64,000 nt of DNA, from the NCBI RefSeq assembly GCF_007004655.1, contig NZ_ML660107.1:54681-118680 (forward strand). The letters run 5' to 3'. The DNA comes from Exilibacterium tricleocarpae (GTDB lineage Bacteria > Pseudomonadota > Gammaproteobacteria > Pseudomonadales > Cellvibrionaceae). The notes under the pieces were generated by a model. The model ran no database searches. It saw only the letters and a list, made by a program, of their open reading frames with translations, and had not been told where the DNA came from. Positions 44,643 to 53,174 of the stretch are shown here, in pieces; within the stretch, counting starts at the first letter, position 1, and each line of letters opens with the position of its first letter. Made by a program: the position numbers and the translations under genes.

Positions 44643-44744
44643 CAACAGCCGCAGCTCTCATCAGCACGCCGCCCGGGAAGCCGCGGCGGGTGGCTCCAAA
44701 AGCCAGTAGAGAAAAGTCTCGATTTAATGCACCAACACCATGCA

Positions 44745-44761
44745 TGCACAAAAATGGTGCA
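44745..44761. promoter_or_regulatory. NtrC-like binding site upstream of ntrB
   Basis: TGCACAAAAATGGTGCA agrees with the NtrC operator (TGCACYA-N3-TGGTGCA) except for one base in the left half. A second, weaker match TGCACCAACACCATGCA lies just upstream at 44728-44744. Located about 180 bases before ntrB, it would permit autoregulation of ntrBC. Confidence 0.6.
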
Positions 44762-44943
44762 GCCGTTTGCACCGCTGCGTAGAATAATCCTCTCCAGATC
44801 ACAGTTATAGGTCGTCCGGCAGGTTGGTTTGGTTTTTGCAGACTTCCCGCAAGATGCCCGGCCCGATTGGTGCCAGCTTTAATTCCCGAGATTTTACTCT
44901 CGAGACCTCGGCACGACTAAACTCGAGACCCCGGAACCCGGCT

Positions 44944-46029
44944 ATGGCCAGCGACGCCAATTTCAAACAGCTTCTCGACAGCCTCAATACCGCCGTGCTG
45001 GTGGTCGATGGCGGGCTGTGCCTGCGCCATTTGAACTCGGCGGCGGAGATGTTGCTGGAGGTGAGCAGCGCCCAGGTGACCGGCACCCCGATAGAACGCA
45101 GCTTCTACGAATCGGATGCCGCGCTGGAGACACTGCGGGAGGCCGCCGCGGCAATGCGCACCTACACCAAGCGCCGGACCCAGTGGCAACTTCACAACGG
45201 CCACACATTGACCGTTGACTACTCGGTGACCCCCATTTCCGACCAGGGCGGCCTGTTGATAGAGGTACAACCACTTGACCGCCTGCTGCGTATAAGTCGG
45301 GAAGAGGCCCTCAGTTCGGCCCAGGAAACCACTCGCAACCTGGTGCGCAGCATGGCTCACGAGATCAAGAACCCCCTCGGTGGCATCCGCGGCGCGGCCC
45401 AGTTGCTGGCGCGGGAGCTACCCAATCAGGCACTGGAGGAATACACCCGCATTATCATCGACGAGGCCGACCGGCTGCGCAAACTGGTGGACAAAATGCT
45501 GGGACCGCGCCAGCCGTTGCAATGGGAGCCGGTAAATGTGCACGAGGTGCTGGAGCGGGTGGCGACGGTCGTAAATGCGGAATGTGCCGGCAACCTGCGC
45601 CTGGAACGGGACTACGACCCCAGTATTCCCGACCTGCCGGGCGACAAGGAGCAACTGATACAAGCGGTATTGAATATCGTGCGCAACGCCCTCCAGGCGC
45701 TGCGTGAAGCGGACATGCTGGAAGACGGCTGTATTACGCTGCAAACCCGGGTGCAGCGCCAGTTTACCATCGGTCGCCACCACCATCCGCTGGTGGGGCG
45801 GATCACCGTTATCGATAACGGCCCGGGCATTCCCGCCAAGTTGGTGAAAGATATTTTCTACCCGATGATCTCCGGCCGCGCCGAGGGCACCGGCCTGGGA
45901 CTGGCCATTTCGCAACAACTGGTGAATCAGCACTGCGGCCTGATCGAGTGCGAGAGCCGCCCCGGGTGCACAGCGTTTTCTATTTACCTACCCCTGGAAC
46001 ACTTACAATCGGAACAGCAAGATGCATAA
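44944..46029 (+). CDS. glnL: Nitrogen sensor histidine kinase NtrB
   Basis: A 361-residue soluble kinase/phosphatase that responds to PII. PAS domain at about 5-115 (LLDSLNTAVLVVDGGLCLRHLNSAAEML), H-box RSMAHEIKNPLGGIRGAAQLL, N-box NIVRNALQAL, and ATP lid VIDNGPGIPAKL followed by RAEGTGLGLAIS. The frame is open from 44824; ATG 44944 matches the NtrB start, though no strong ribosome site is visible. The gene overlaps ntrC by 8 bases, so the two are translationally coupled. Confidence 0.93.
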   Translation: MASDANFKQLLDSLNTAVLVVDGGLCLRHLNSAAEMLLEVSSAQVTGTPIERSFYESDAALETLREAAAAMRTYTKRRTQWQLHNGHTLTVDYSVTPISDQGGLLIEVQPLDRLLRISREEALSSAQETTRNLVRSMAHEIKNPLGGIRGAAQLLARELPNQALEEYTRIIIDEADRLRKLVDKMLGPRQPLQWEPVNVHEVLERVATVVNAECAGNLRLERDYDPSIPDLPGDKEQLIQAVLNIVRNALQALREADMLEDGCITLQTRVQRQFTIGRHHHPLVGRITVIDNGPGIPAKLVKDIFYPMISGRAEGTGLGLAISQQLVNQHCGLIECESRPGCTAFSIYLPLEHLQSEQQDA

Positions 46030-47440
46030 GACCAATCGAGTCTGGATTATCGACGACGACCGCTCCATTCGCTGGGTGTTGGAAAAAGCCCTGCAACAGG
46101 CCGGTATCGCCACCAACAGTTTCGAAAACGGCGACAGCGCCCTCACCCAATTGTCCCGGGAGCGTCCCGACGCCATTATCAGCGATATCCGCATGCCCGG
46201 TATCGATGGCCTGTCGCTGCTGAACAATATCCAGGTGGACCACCCGTCCATGCCGATCATTATCATGACCGCCCACTCGGACCTGGACAGCGCCGTGGCC
46301 GCCTACCAGAGCGGCGCCTTCGAGTATCTGCCGAAGCCCTTCGATGTCGATGAAGCGGTAGCCGTGACCCAACGGGCCCTGGCCCATGCCCAGGAGCAGT
46401 TGTCGGATGAGACCGACACGGAAATTCCCGATATGGGCACCGAAATTATCGGCGAAGCACCGGCCATGCAGGAGGTTTTTCGAGCCATCGGCCGACTTTC
46501 ACAATCCAATATCACGGTGTTGATCAACGGCGAATCGGGTACCGGCAAAGAGCTGGTGGCCCAAGCCCTGCATCGCCACAGCCCACGTCGCCAGGGGCCT
46601 TTTATCGCCCTCAATATGGCGGCGATTCCCCGCGACCTGATCGAGTCGGAGCTGTTCGGCCATGAGAAAGGCGCCTTTACCGGCGCCGCCGCCCAACGCC
46701 AGGGTCGCTTCGAGCAGGCTGACGGCGGCACCCTGTTTCTCGATGAAATCGGCGATATGCCCGCCGAAACCCAGACTCGGCTGCTGCGGGTGCTGGCCGA
46801 CGGCGAATTCTATCGGGTCGGCGGCCACACGCCGATCAAAGTGGATGTGCGGATTATCGCCGCCACGCACCAGAACCTGGAGACGCTGGTGGAGGATAAC
46901 CGTTTTCGCGAGGACCTGTTTCACCGCCTCAACGTCATTCGCATCCATATTCCCAAGCTGAGCGACCGCCGCGAGGACATCCCCAAGCTGGCCCAGCACT
47001 TTTTCCACAAAGCCGCCAGCGAACTGGGGGTTGAACCCAAGGTGTTGCTACCGGAGACAGAGACCTATCTGTGCAGTCTCGACTGGCCGGGCAATGTGCG
47101 CCAGATCGAAAACACCTGCCGCTGGATCACGGTCATGGCCAGCGGCCGCGAAGTACACATAGAGGACTTGCCGCCGGAACTGATGGATGCCAAGGAGGTG
47201 AGTGCGCCCTCCGGTGACTGGGACAAGGCCTTGCGCCACTGGGCCGATCAGGCCCTGTCCCGGGGTCAGCGGGATATTCTCTCCGAAGCGGTACCGGTAT
47301 TTGAACGCGCGCTGATCGAGACCGCCCTCAAGCACACCGCCGGGCGCAAGCGCGACGCCGCCAACCTGTTGGGCTGGGGGCGCAATACCCTGACGCGCAA
47401 ATTAAAAGAACTCGGTATGTCCGATAACGGCGACGACTAG
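46022..47440 (+). CDS. glnG: Nitrogen response regulator NtrC
   Basis: A 472-residue sigma-54 activator. Receiver domain 1-120 (IDDDRSIRWVLEKAL, phosphorylated Asp in DAIISDIRMPG), AAA+ domain with GESGTGKELVAQALH (Walker A), ESELFGHEKGAFTGA (sigma-54 contact GAFTGA), GTLFLDEIGDMP (Walker B), and a C-terminal Fis-type HTH (RKRDAANLLGWGRNTLTRKLKEL). It should activate the glnA promoter at 41175 and be fed by NtrB. The start ATG 46022 lies inside the end of ntrB. Confidence 0.96.
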   Translation: MHKTNRVWIIDDDRSIRWVLEKALQQAGIATNSFENGDSALTQLSRERPDAIISDIRMPGIDGLSLLNNIQVDHPSMPIIIMTAHSDLDSAVAAYQSGAFEYLPKPFDVDEAVAVTQRALAHAQEQLSDETDTEIPDMGTEIIGEAPAMQEVFRAIGRLSQSNITVLINGESGTGKELVAQALHRHSPRRQGPFIALNMAAIPRDLIESELFGHEKGAFTGAAAQRQGRFEQADGGTLFLDEIGDMPAETQTRLLRVLADGEFYRVGGHTPIKVDVRIIAATHQNLETLVEDNRFREDLFHRLNVIRIHIPKLSDRREDIPKLAQHFFHKAASELGVEPKVLLPETETYLCSLDWPGNVRQIENTCRWITVMASGREVHIEDLPPELMDAKEVSAPSGDWDKALRHWADQALSRGQRDILSEAVPVFERALIETALKHTAGRKRDAANLLGWGRNTLTRKLKELGMSDNGDD

Positions 47441-47730
47441 TTCCCATAACACCCCTCCGGCACTACGCCCCCGGCGACGGCCCCCTAGCCGACATTGATT
47501 TAGCCCCCCAAAATCAATACATTAGGCGGTGCCGTCACGGGGTGCGAAAAAGGTCACATTCTACCCGCCCCGCCGATCCGCTCTCATGGTTAAATCGATC
47601 CTGTAGTTACATCGATCCTGTAGTTACATCGATCCTGTAGTTACATCGATCCCTGTCGCTAAATCGATCGCTGTAGATGAATCGACCGGTCTGTCAGTCG
47701 ACAAAGACAACGATAAAGGAGTAATCCGGC
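47441..47730. other. Gap between ntrC and carbonic anhydrase, with a 17-bp repeat array
   Basis: No gene. The first 130 bases show no terminator with a T-run. From 47594 on it is occupied by the tandem array described separately. AAAGGAG at 47715-47721 is the ribosome site for the TTG start at 47731. Confidence 0.5.
47594..47690. repeat. 17-bp tandem repeat array upstream of the carbonic anhydrase
   Basis: Unit ATCGATCCTGTAGTTAC: three perfect copies (47594-47610, 47611-47627, 47628-47644) followed by two to three diverged copies containing ATCGATCC, ATCGATCG and ATCGACC. The array ends about 40 bases before the start of the carbonic anhydrase gene, so it overlaps its likely promoter. ATCGAT is palindromic and recurs at helical-turn-scale spacing, so a binding site array is possible. 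Confidence 0.85.
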
Positions 47731-48336
47731 TTGAAAACACTGCAACACCTGCTCGATAAAAATCGGGCCTGGGCCGATGCCATAACCGAACAAGACCCCG
47801 ATTTTTTCTCCAGACTCTCTCGCCAGCAGACCCCCGAGTATTTATGGATCGGCTGCTCCGACAGCCGCGTGCCGGCCAACCAGATTGTCGATCTGCCGCC
47901 GGGCGAAGTCTTCGTACACCGCAATATCGCCAATATCGTGGCCCATACCGATTTGAACTGCCTCTCCGTTATTCAGTATGCGGTAGAAGTGTTGAAAGTG
48001 AGGCATATTATCGTCTGTGGCCACTATGGCTGCGGCGGTATCAAAACGGCGATGAGCAACGAGGACCACGGGCTTATCGACAACTGGCTGCACCAGGTCA
48101 AAGATGTGAGTCGCTTCAATGCCGAGCTTCTGGACGGCGTGCACGAGGATGAAAAAGCCGATCGGCTATGCGAGCTAAATGTCATCGAACAGGTAAAAAA
48201 TGTCTGTGAGACCACCGTCGTGCAAAACGCCTGGAAAAGCGGCGTCACCCTGTCGGTGCACGGGTGGATTTACAATATTGAGAACGGTATTTTAAAAGCG
48301 CTGCAACACAGCAAAAAGTCGTGCGAACAGCTATAG
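47731..48336 (+). CDS. can: Beta-class carbonic anhydrase
   Basis: A 201-residue enzyme for CO2/bicarbonate conversion. IGCSDSRVPANQIVDLPPG gives the first Cys and the Asp-Arg dyad, VCGHYGCGG the His and second Cys that bind zinc. HRNIANIVAHTDLNCLSVI and a length of about 200 fit the Can type. The TTG start is supported by AAAGGAGTAATCC. A GFA-family gene follows at 53 bases on the same strand. Confidence 0.94.
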   Translation: MKTLQHLLDKNRAWADAITEQDPDFFSRLSRQQTPEYLWIGCSDSRVPANQIVDLPPGEVFVHRNIANIVAHTDLNCLSVIQYAVEVLKVRHIIVCGHYGCGGIKTAMSNEDHGLIDNWLHQVKDVSRFNAELLDGVHEDEKADRLCELNVIEQVKNVCETTVVQNAWKSGVTLSVHGWIYNIENGILKALQHSKKSCEQL

Positions 48337-48389
48337 AAGTAAACGGGCATGCCCGACCGCTTTGGTAGCCGCCAATTGAGGAGACACCC

Positions 48390-48785
48390 TTGCCAATAAC
48401 CGGAGAATGCTTTTGCGGTGCCGTAAAATATCAAATTAGCGGAAAACTGTATGACGCGAGATCGTGTCATTGCTCCCGGTGCAGAAAGGCGTTCAGCGCC
48501 CAGGCATCGGCATATGCCCTGGTGGACCCGGAGCAGTTTACCTGGGTATTCGGACAGGAACTATTGACATCTTATGTGAACACACAGGGTGCGGGAAAAC
48601 AGTTTTGCAGCCGGTGTGGTTCCATGCTGTGCGGCGTCTATGGTGGGAAAATCCACGGCGTGGCTCTGGGCTGTGTCGACGGCGACCCGGACGTTAGGTT
48701 AGAGCGGCATATTTTCGTCGGTTCCAAGGCGAAGTGGGAAACTATTGCTGAGGGTGTTCCGCAGTATCAGGAATTTCCGCCTTAA
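48390..48785 (+). CDS. GFA family zinc protein (CENP-V/GFA)
   Basis: A 131-residue soluble protein with zinc-binding cysteines: ECFCGAVKYQISG (CxCG), SCHCSRCRKAF (CHCxxCRK), and FCSRCGSML. This is the glutathione-dependent formaldehyde-activating/CENP-V fold; many members do not act on formaldehyde, so the role is open. The TTG start at 48390 is preceded by GAGGAG. It may be co-transcribed with the carbonic anhydrase. Confidence 0.9.
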   Translation: MPITGECFCGAVKYQISGKLYDARSCHCSRCRKAFSAQASAYALVDPEQFTWVFGQELLTSYVNTQGAGKQFCSRCGSMLCGVYGGKIHGVALGCVDGDPDVRLERHIFVGSKAKWETIAEGVPQYQEFPP

Positions 48786-49358
48786 GAATCCCGGTGTCGC
48801 CAATCTATCGACAACATAAACAAGACTTTTAAAAAAGCCTTTAGAGCTCAAGCGGTGTTAGCATACCGATTGTTTCCTGATGATATTGCAAGCGTTTGTA
48901 ATGGTGTGAGATTTGACCAGCTTGGCGAGCCATTCATTAGCATTGCGACCTGTGCCTACTTGCCTCTCTTCTGTTTCTCTGGCTGAGTAAAATCCGGAAA
49001 TCACCTGCTCTCTCAATGGTAATCCCATGCCAACCAAATCGCGATAGCTTTGCCTTATAAAACTTTGGTCCGAACGGTTAGGGGTCACCTTACAGATCAT
49101 TTTATATATAAATTATTACCGCAGCTATCAGCGCAACAGACCTGATCAAGAAGTGGTTAGTGTCAAGCATCAAACTGTTGTATTTGTAACTACAGCCTCT
49201 GCAAAAACCTGAGTACGTTAAAAGACATAAATTGCATTACCAACCCTTGCGCTTAACAACAATCAGCATATTTTCCAAATATAGGGTATTGTTACTCTGC
49301 TCACAGACAATCACTATAAGACTGACTTCATGTTCGAGAAACGGGTTAGCCTTTGGGG
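48786..49358. other. AT-rich intergenic region
   Basis: About 570 bases. A minus-strand open frame of 80 codons (48858-49100) is present but shows no family pattern and no ribosome site. Base composition drops toward AT-rich in 49100-49330, as in the region where the downstream envelope genes begin. No terminator with clear T-run after the GFA gene. No other feature seen. Confidence 0.4.
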
Positions 49359-51047
49359 ATGCTCAGACAATGGAACTATATCGCCGATTATGTCTTTAAA
49401 CGGCAGTTGGGCCTGTTTGCCATTATTGGCGGACTGATGTCGACCGTTCACTTTTCAGGCGTTTACTACAGCCACGACACTCCGAAATGGTTTATCTTCG
49501 ATTGCTTTACATCCCTGTATATTTTCCTGTTTTTCTTTAAAAAACAGCGCGCTCTTAAGCTGTCTCCGCTGAGCGGTTTAGTTTTTACTCTAGTGGTCCT
49601 GTCGGTGGCGAGCCTCTGGTGGGCGCCCCATACCGTCGCTGGCCTCGAGTTCATATTACGTCTCTTCAACGCCTCCCTGCTGGCCTACTGCCTGATCAAC
49701 AGTTTCTCCGGTCGATCGCTCGCGAACTTATTCATTACTACCGCCTTCTGGTCAGCTTTAGTGTTTTGCCTGGTGTTTTTTCTGGAAAGATACGCCCTGC
49801 AACGCCCTTACAATGTGGGTACTTTCTCTCCTATCGGATTTATTAACAATGCCGGACATGTGTTTAATATATGGATACCCTGCCTGCTTATCTTCGCATT
49901 TCAGCATAGGCACCAGAAGGCACTGTTCTGGTCAGCCATAATTACACTACTTTTGATAGTCAGCATTCTGATGGAGGCAGGCACAAGAGGCACCATTATT
50001 GGCTTAACCCTTGGGGAGCTGATAATTTTTGCACTTATTGCCCGCAAAAGCGTTAAGCGAGCTTTGATATTTCTCTCAGTAACTACCTTGATGCTGTTGG
50101 GAATCGGCATCTATCAATTTGTTGACACAAACCAAAGTGGGCGTCTAAGTGGCAAAATCGCCGTTTTCAAAAACAGTATCTCCGCAGCCGCCGGGCAGCG
50201 CATCCAACTGTTTGAGAATACCGCATCAATGTCCAGAGAGGAGTTCTTTGGCGTAGGCGCAAACAATTTTGAATATATACATCCGAAGTATGCACTTCCA
50301 GGCACATCCCAAGCTTCACCCTTTATCAACGAGCGTCAAATACTGAGAACGCCTCACAATATTATTCTCAAGCTATACAGTGAGCTGGGACTTATTGGCG
50401 GTTCGGTTTTTGTAGCCTTTCTATCGTATATATTCTTCTCGGCGCTGGCCAATGCTGTGCGCGGAGAATATATAGACAAATGGTTGTTTGTTGCCGTTTT
50501 CGCAACCTTGTTCCACTCTCTTTTTAGTGCCGTTTTCTTGACGCCTGCAAGCCTGTTTTTTTCTACGATCTTATTTGCAACTGTTATTCGTCGATCGGGG
50601 TTTTCCGGTTTTATAGAGATACCTGTCAGAAAGCCTTTTGCAACAGCCTTTTTACTTATCCCTTTACTTTCCGGACTCCTGTTGTTTTCGGAATATTTCG
50701 CATTTCAAGGACGCCAGTATTTTGACAAGGATTTACTGGAAAAATCTTTGGTCCTCAACCCACAAAATGACCGGGCCCTGTACAACCTGTCCCAGGTCGA
50801 GCTGCGCCGGCAGCGGGACCTGGAAGCGAGCCTGGAGGCTCTGAACCGGTTTGTGGAGCTATACCCTTACCATATAGCAGGCTTGTTTTCCAAAGCGGAA
50901 CGGCACTACCAACTCGGCCAGTTGGATCGCGCGCAAAACACCCTGGACAAAGTATTGAACTTTTACCCGAGTTACCAAAAAGCACGCCGGCTACAACATG
51001 AAATACAGAAACGAAAACTGCTAGCTCGTAGAACCAGAGGATATTAA
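49359..51047 (+). CDS. O-antigen ligase-like membrane protein with TPR tail
   Basis: A 562-residue inner-membrane protein with about 11-12 hydrophobic segments up to residue 430. EAGTRGTIIGLTLGELIIF and the periplasmic loop with FFGVGANNFEYIHPKYALPG and LRTPHNIILKLYSELGLIGG fit the Wzy_C/O-antigen ligase family, whose conserved Arg and His-rich loop (RTPHN) transfers lipid-linked glycans. The last 100 residues form two to three TPR-like units (NDRALYNLSQVELRRQRDL, GLFSKAERHYQLGQLDRAQN). The TTG at 49353 and ATG at 49359 are both possible starts. It ends 2 bases before the secreted repeat protein, suggesting a functional pair, e.g. a pilin or surface-protein glycosylating ligase. Confidence 0.8.
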   Translation: MLRQWNYIADYVFKRQLGLFAIIGGLMSTVHFSGVYYSHDTPKWFIFDCFTSLYIFLFFFKKQRALKLSPLSGLVFTLVVLSVASLWWAPHTVAGLEFILRLFNASLLAYCLINSFSGRSLANLFITTAFWSALVFCLVFFLERYALQRPYNVGTFSPIGFINNAGHVFNIWIPCLLIFAFQHRHQKALFWSAIITLLLIVSILMEAGTRGTIIGLTLGELIIFALIARKSVKRALIFLSVTTLMLLGIGIYQFVDTNQSGRLSGKIAVFKNSISAAAGQRIQLFENTASMSREEFFGVGANNFEYIHPKYALPGTSQASPFINERQILRTPHNIILKLYSELGLIGGSVFVAFLSYIFFSALANAVRGEYIDKWLFVAVFATLFHSLFSAVFLTPASLFFSTILFATVIRRSGFSGFIEIPVRKPFATAFLLIPLLSGLLLFSEYFAFQGRQYFDKDLLEKSLVLNPQNDRALYNLSQVELRRQRDLEASLEALNRFVELYPYHIAGLFSKAERHYQLGQLDRAQNTLDKVLNFYPSYQKARRLQHEIQKRKLLARRTRGY

Positions 51048-51049
51048 CC

Positions 51050-53050
51050 ATGGAAAAGAAACGAACCTACCACCTGGCATTTTACTGTGCTTTGCTGCTG
51101 TCATTTTTCTGCACCAAAGCAATGTCGCAGGGCGTCGATATTTCCCAGTGTTACCTGGATATTGCCGTGGGCACTACAGTGACCAATACATGGGTGCAGA
51201 GCTGCACTTCGGTAAACCGCATAAACAATCAGGACCCTTACAATCCCCGTCCCGTTCCGGCAAAGTATTTCACTTTTCAACTTGACCGGGATGCCGATAT
51301 CAGGGTATCCATAACCGGTGGCTTCAATCGGCATTTATTCCTGATAGAGGGCCCCACCCCCAATACGACGCCATTGCTGAGCTTCCAGGAAAGTCTTATT
51401 GAAACCTGGCTGCCCAGCGGCACCTATACTATCGAAGCGACCAGCACCAGCTTGTCTAACTTTGAATTGGAGCTGGTGTTTAACGACCTGGGTAATCCCG
51501 AGTGTGTGCAACCCCTCGAATTGGGCACCAGTATCGCCGATGGCTGGACCCCCAACTGTGAATCCCAACACCGCGATGTCTTCGACCCTTACGGTCCAAA
51601 TCCGGGCGCGCCCTTCAGGGCGAAATACTTCACCTTCAGCCTGGCCGAGGCGACTGATATCAGCATCGATATCGATTCCACGGTTTCAACTTATCTTTAT
51701 ATACTCGACGGCACCGGCGAATTTGCCCCGCCCATTCAGGAATTCAACGGTAACTATTATGTCACTAACCTCAGCGCGGGCGACTACACCATTGAACTCA
51801 CCACGGTGAGTCGCTATGCGCCGGGCCAGTTTGTTATAGACGTGCAGCCGCGCGGCCTGCAAACCGTATGTGAAAAGGAACTGGTGCCCAACAGCACAAT
51901 TGTCGATGAATGGTCGGCGGGATGTCCCATTCTCTCCTGGATGCCCGATCCCAATGACCCTTACGCAGGCATCAATCCGGAACGGGCGAACTACTACACA
52001 TTTTCATCACAGGAACCCCAGGACTTCAACTTTATCCGCTTGTTTGGGGACTCGGCCGTACTGCTGAATCTTTATGAAGCCGGCAATTTCAACCAGACCA
52101 TTGCCTCGACACGAACAACCCACGGCTCACCCAGCAACGGTTTTGATATTCGATTGGACCCGGGCAGCTATGCGCTGGAGGTAACGGCTTACGACGAACT
52201 GGCTATCGGCCAGTACTCTTTCCGCGCCAATCGTTACAACACCAGTGCCTGCCAATCGAATATCGCCCTGGGAGATACGTTTATCCAGGGGCTAATCGCC
52301 GAGGGCTGCGACTCATTGTTCAGGTTCTACAGCGGCAACGGCGATCCCTACGGGCCGCAGCCGGGTAACTATTATGCCAAGCAATTCGCCTTCACTTTGA
52401 CCGAGCCGAGGATAGTCAGAGCTTTCACATTTCTACAGTCACAGCCCTCCTACCTCTACCTGGCCAAGCAGGAGTCCCCGGCACCGCTGTTGCTCACTGA
52501 ATCCTTCCCCGAAAATGACTTCGATGTCAGCCGGAGCCAGACTATCGTAAGAGAGCTGGATGCCGGCGATTATCTGCTCGAAATCACAACTCAGTACCCG
52601 CAGCGTGAATCGCGCTTCCGGCTTGATTTGGGCCAGTCGACAGTTGCCTGCGACCGTTTTATCAGGCTTTCGCAACCTCGTACAGGCACACTATCGGGTT
52701 TTGGGTCAGGGCCATGCTTATCGATGTTTAAAGCGCCCATTTTCAATAATGACCCTTACGGGCCCAATCACGGCTTACAGTATTTTTATGCACAGTCTTA
52801 CACCTTCGAGGTAGATACCAGCGGCGACTACCAGATCAAGACAACCTCAACCAATCTAGAAAGTCACCTCTTCCTTGTCGAAGGCCCCAATATCTATGGC
52901 GACCCGTTGGTAGATCAAGCCCAGGTGCTAAATGGGGAAAACACTGTCAATATCTGGTTGGAGCCGGGTTACTACACCGTCGAAGTCACCAGCAAGGAGG
53001 TGCAGGATACCGGCGCTTTTGTACTCAGTGTCACACCGGCTAACCCCTAA
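51050..53050 (+). CDS. Large secreted protein of five PPC-like repeats
   Basis: A 666-residue protein with signal peptide (ALLLSFFCTKAMSQG). The rest is about five copies of a 115-130-residue beta-rich unit beginning near residues 30, 155, 275, 400 and 530. Each has a Cys near the start, a W..C or similar pair, DPYGPNPG-like loop, KYFTF/AKQFAFTL strand, Y-LYL or HLFLVEG strand, and a final L.AGDYTIE.T or EPGYYTVEVTS strand, like the pre-peptidase C-terminal domain. It has no protease domain, so it is a pure repeat adhesin or matrix protein. The gene starts 2 bases after the ligase-like gene and probably shares its transcript. Confidence 0.7.
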   Translation: MEKKRTYHLAFYCALLLSFFCTKAMSQGVDISQCYLDIAVGTTVTNTWVQSCTSVNRINNQDPYNPRPVPAKYFTFQLDRDADIRVSITGGFNRHLFLIEGPTPNTTPLLSFQESLIETWLPSGTYTIEATSTSLSNFELELVFNDLGNPECVQPLELGTSIADGWTPNCESQHRDVFDPYGPNPGAPFRAKYFTFSLAEATDISIDIDSTVSTYLYILDGTGEFAPPIQEFNGNYYVTNLSAGDYTIELTTVSRYAPGQFVIDVQPRGLQTVCEKELVPNSTIVDEWSAGCPILSWMPDPNDPYAGINPERANYYTFSSQEPQDFNFIRLFGDSAVLLNLYEAGNFNQTIASTRTTHGSPSNGFDIRLDPGSYALEVTAYDELAIGQYSFRANRYNTSACQSNIALGDTFIQGLIAEGCDSLFRFYSGNGDPYGPQPGNYYAKQFAFTLTEPRIVRAFTFLQSQPSYLYLAKQESPAPLLLTESFPENDFDVSRSQTIVRELDAGDYLLEITTQYPQRESRFRLDLGQSTVACDRFIRLSQPRTGTLSGFGSGPCLSMFKAPIFNNDPYGPNHGLQYFYAQSYTFEVDTSGDYQIKTTSTNLESHLFLVEGPNIYGDPLVDQAQVLNGENTVNIWLEPGYYTVEVTSKEVQDTGAFVLSVTPANP

Positions 53051-53174
53051 CAGGTATCGGCGCATTACCTGACACCTGGCCGGCTTTTATGTCGACCGGG
53101 CGTCGGGCTGGCACGCCGGGAAAGCGTTGGAAAAGGACCGAAACCGCTCTCCACATTGCATCAGTGAATGTCCA

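Noticed and set aside
48858..49100. 80-codon minus-strand frame
   Set aside because: No ribosome site or recognisable pattern; considered as a transposase remnant but nothing supports it.
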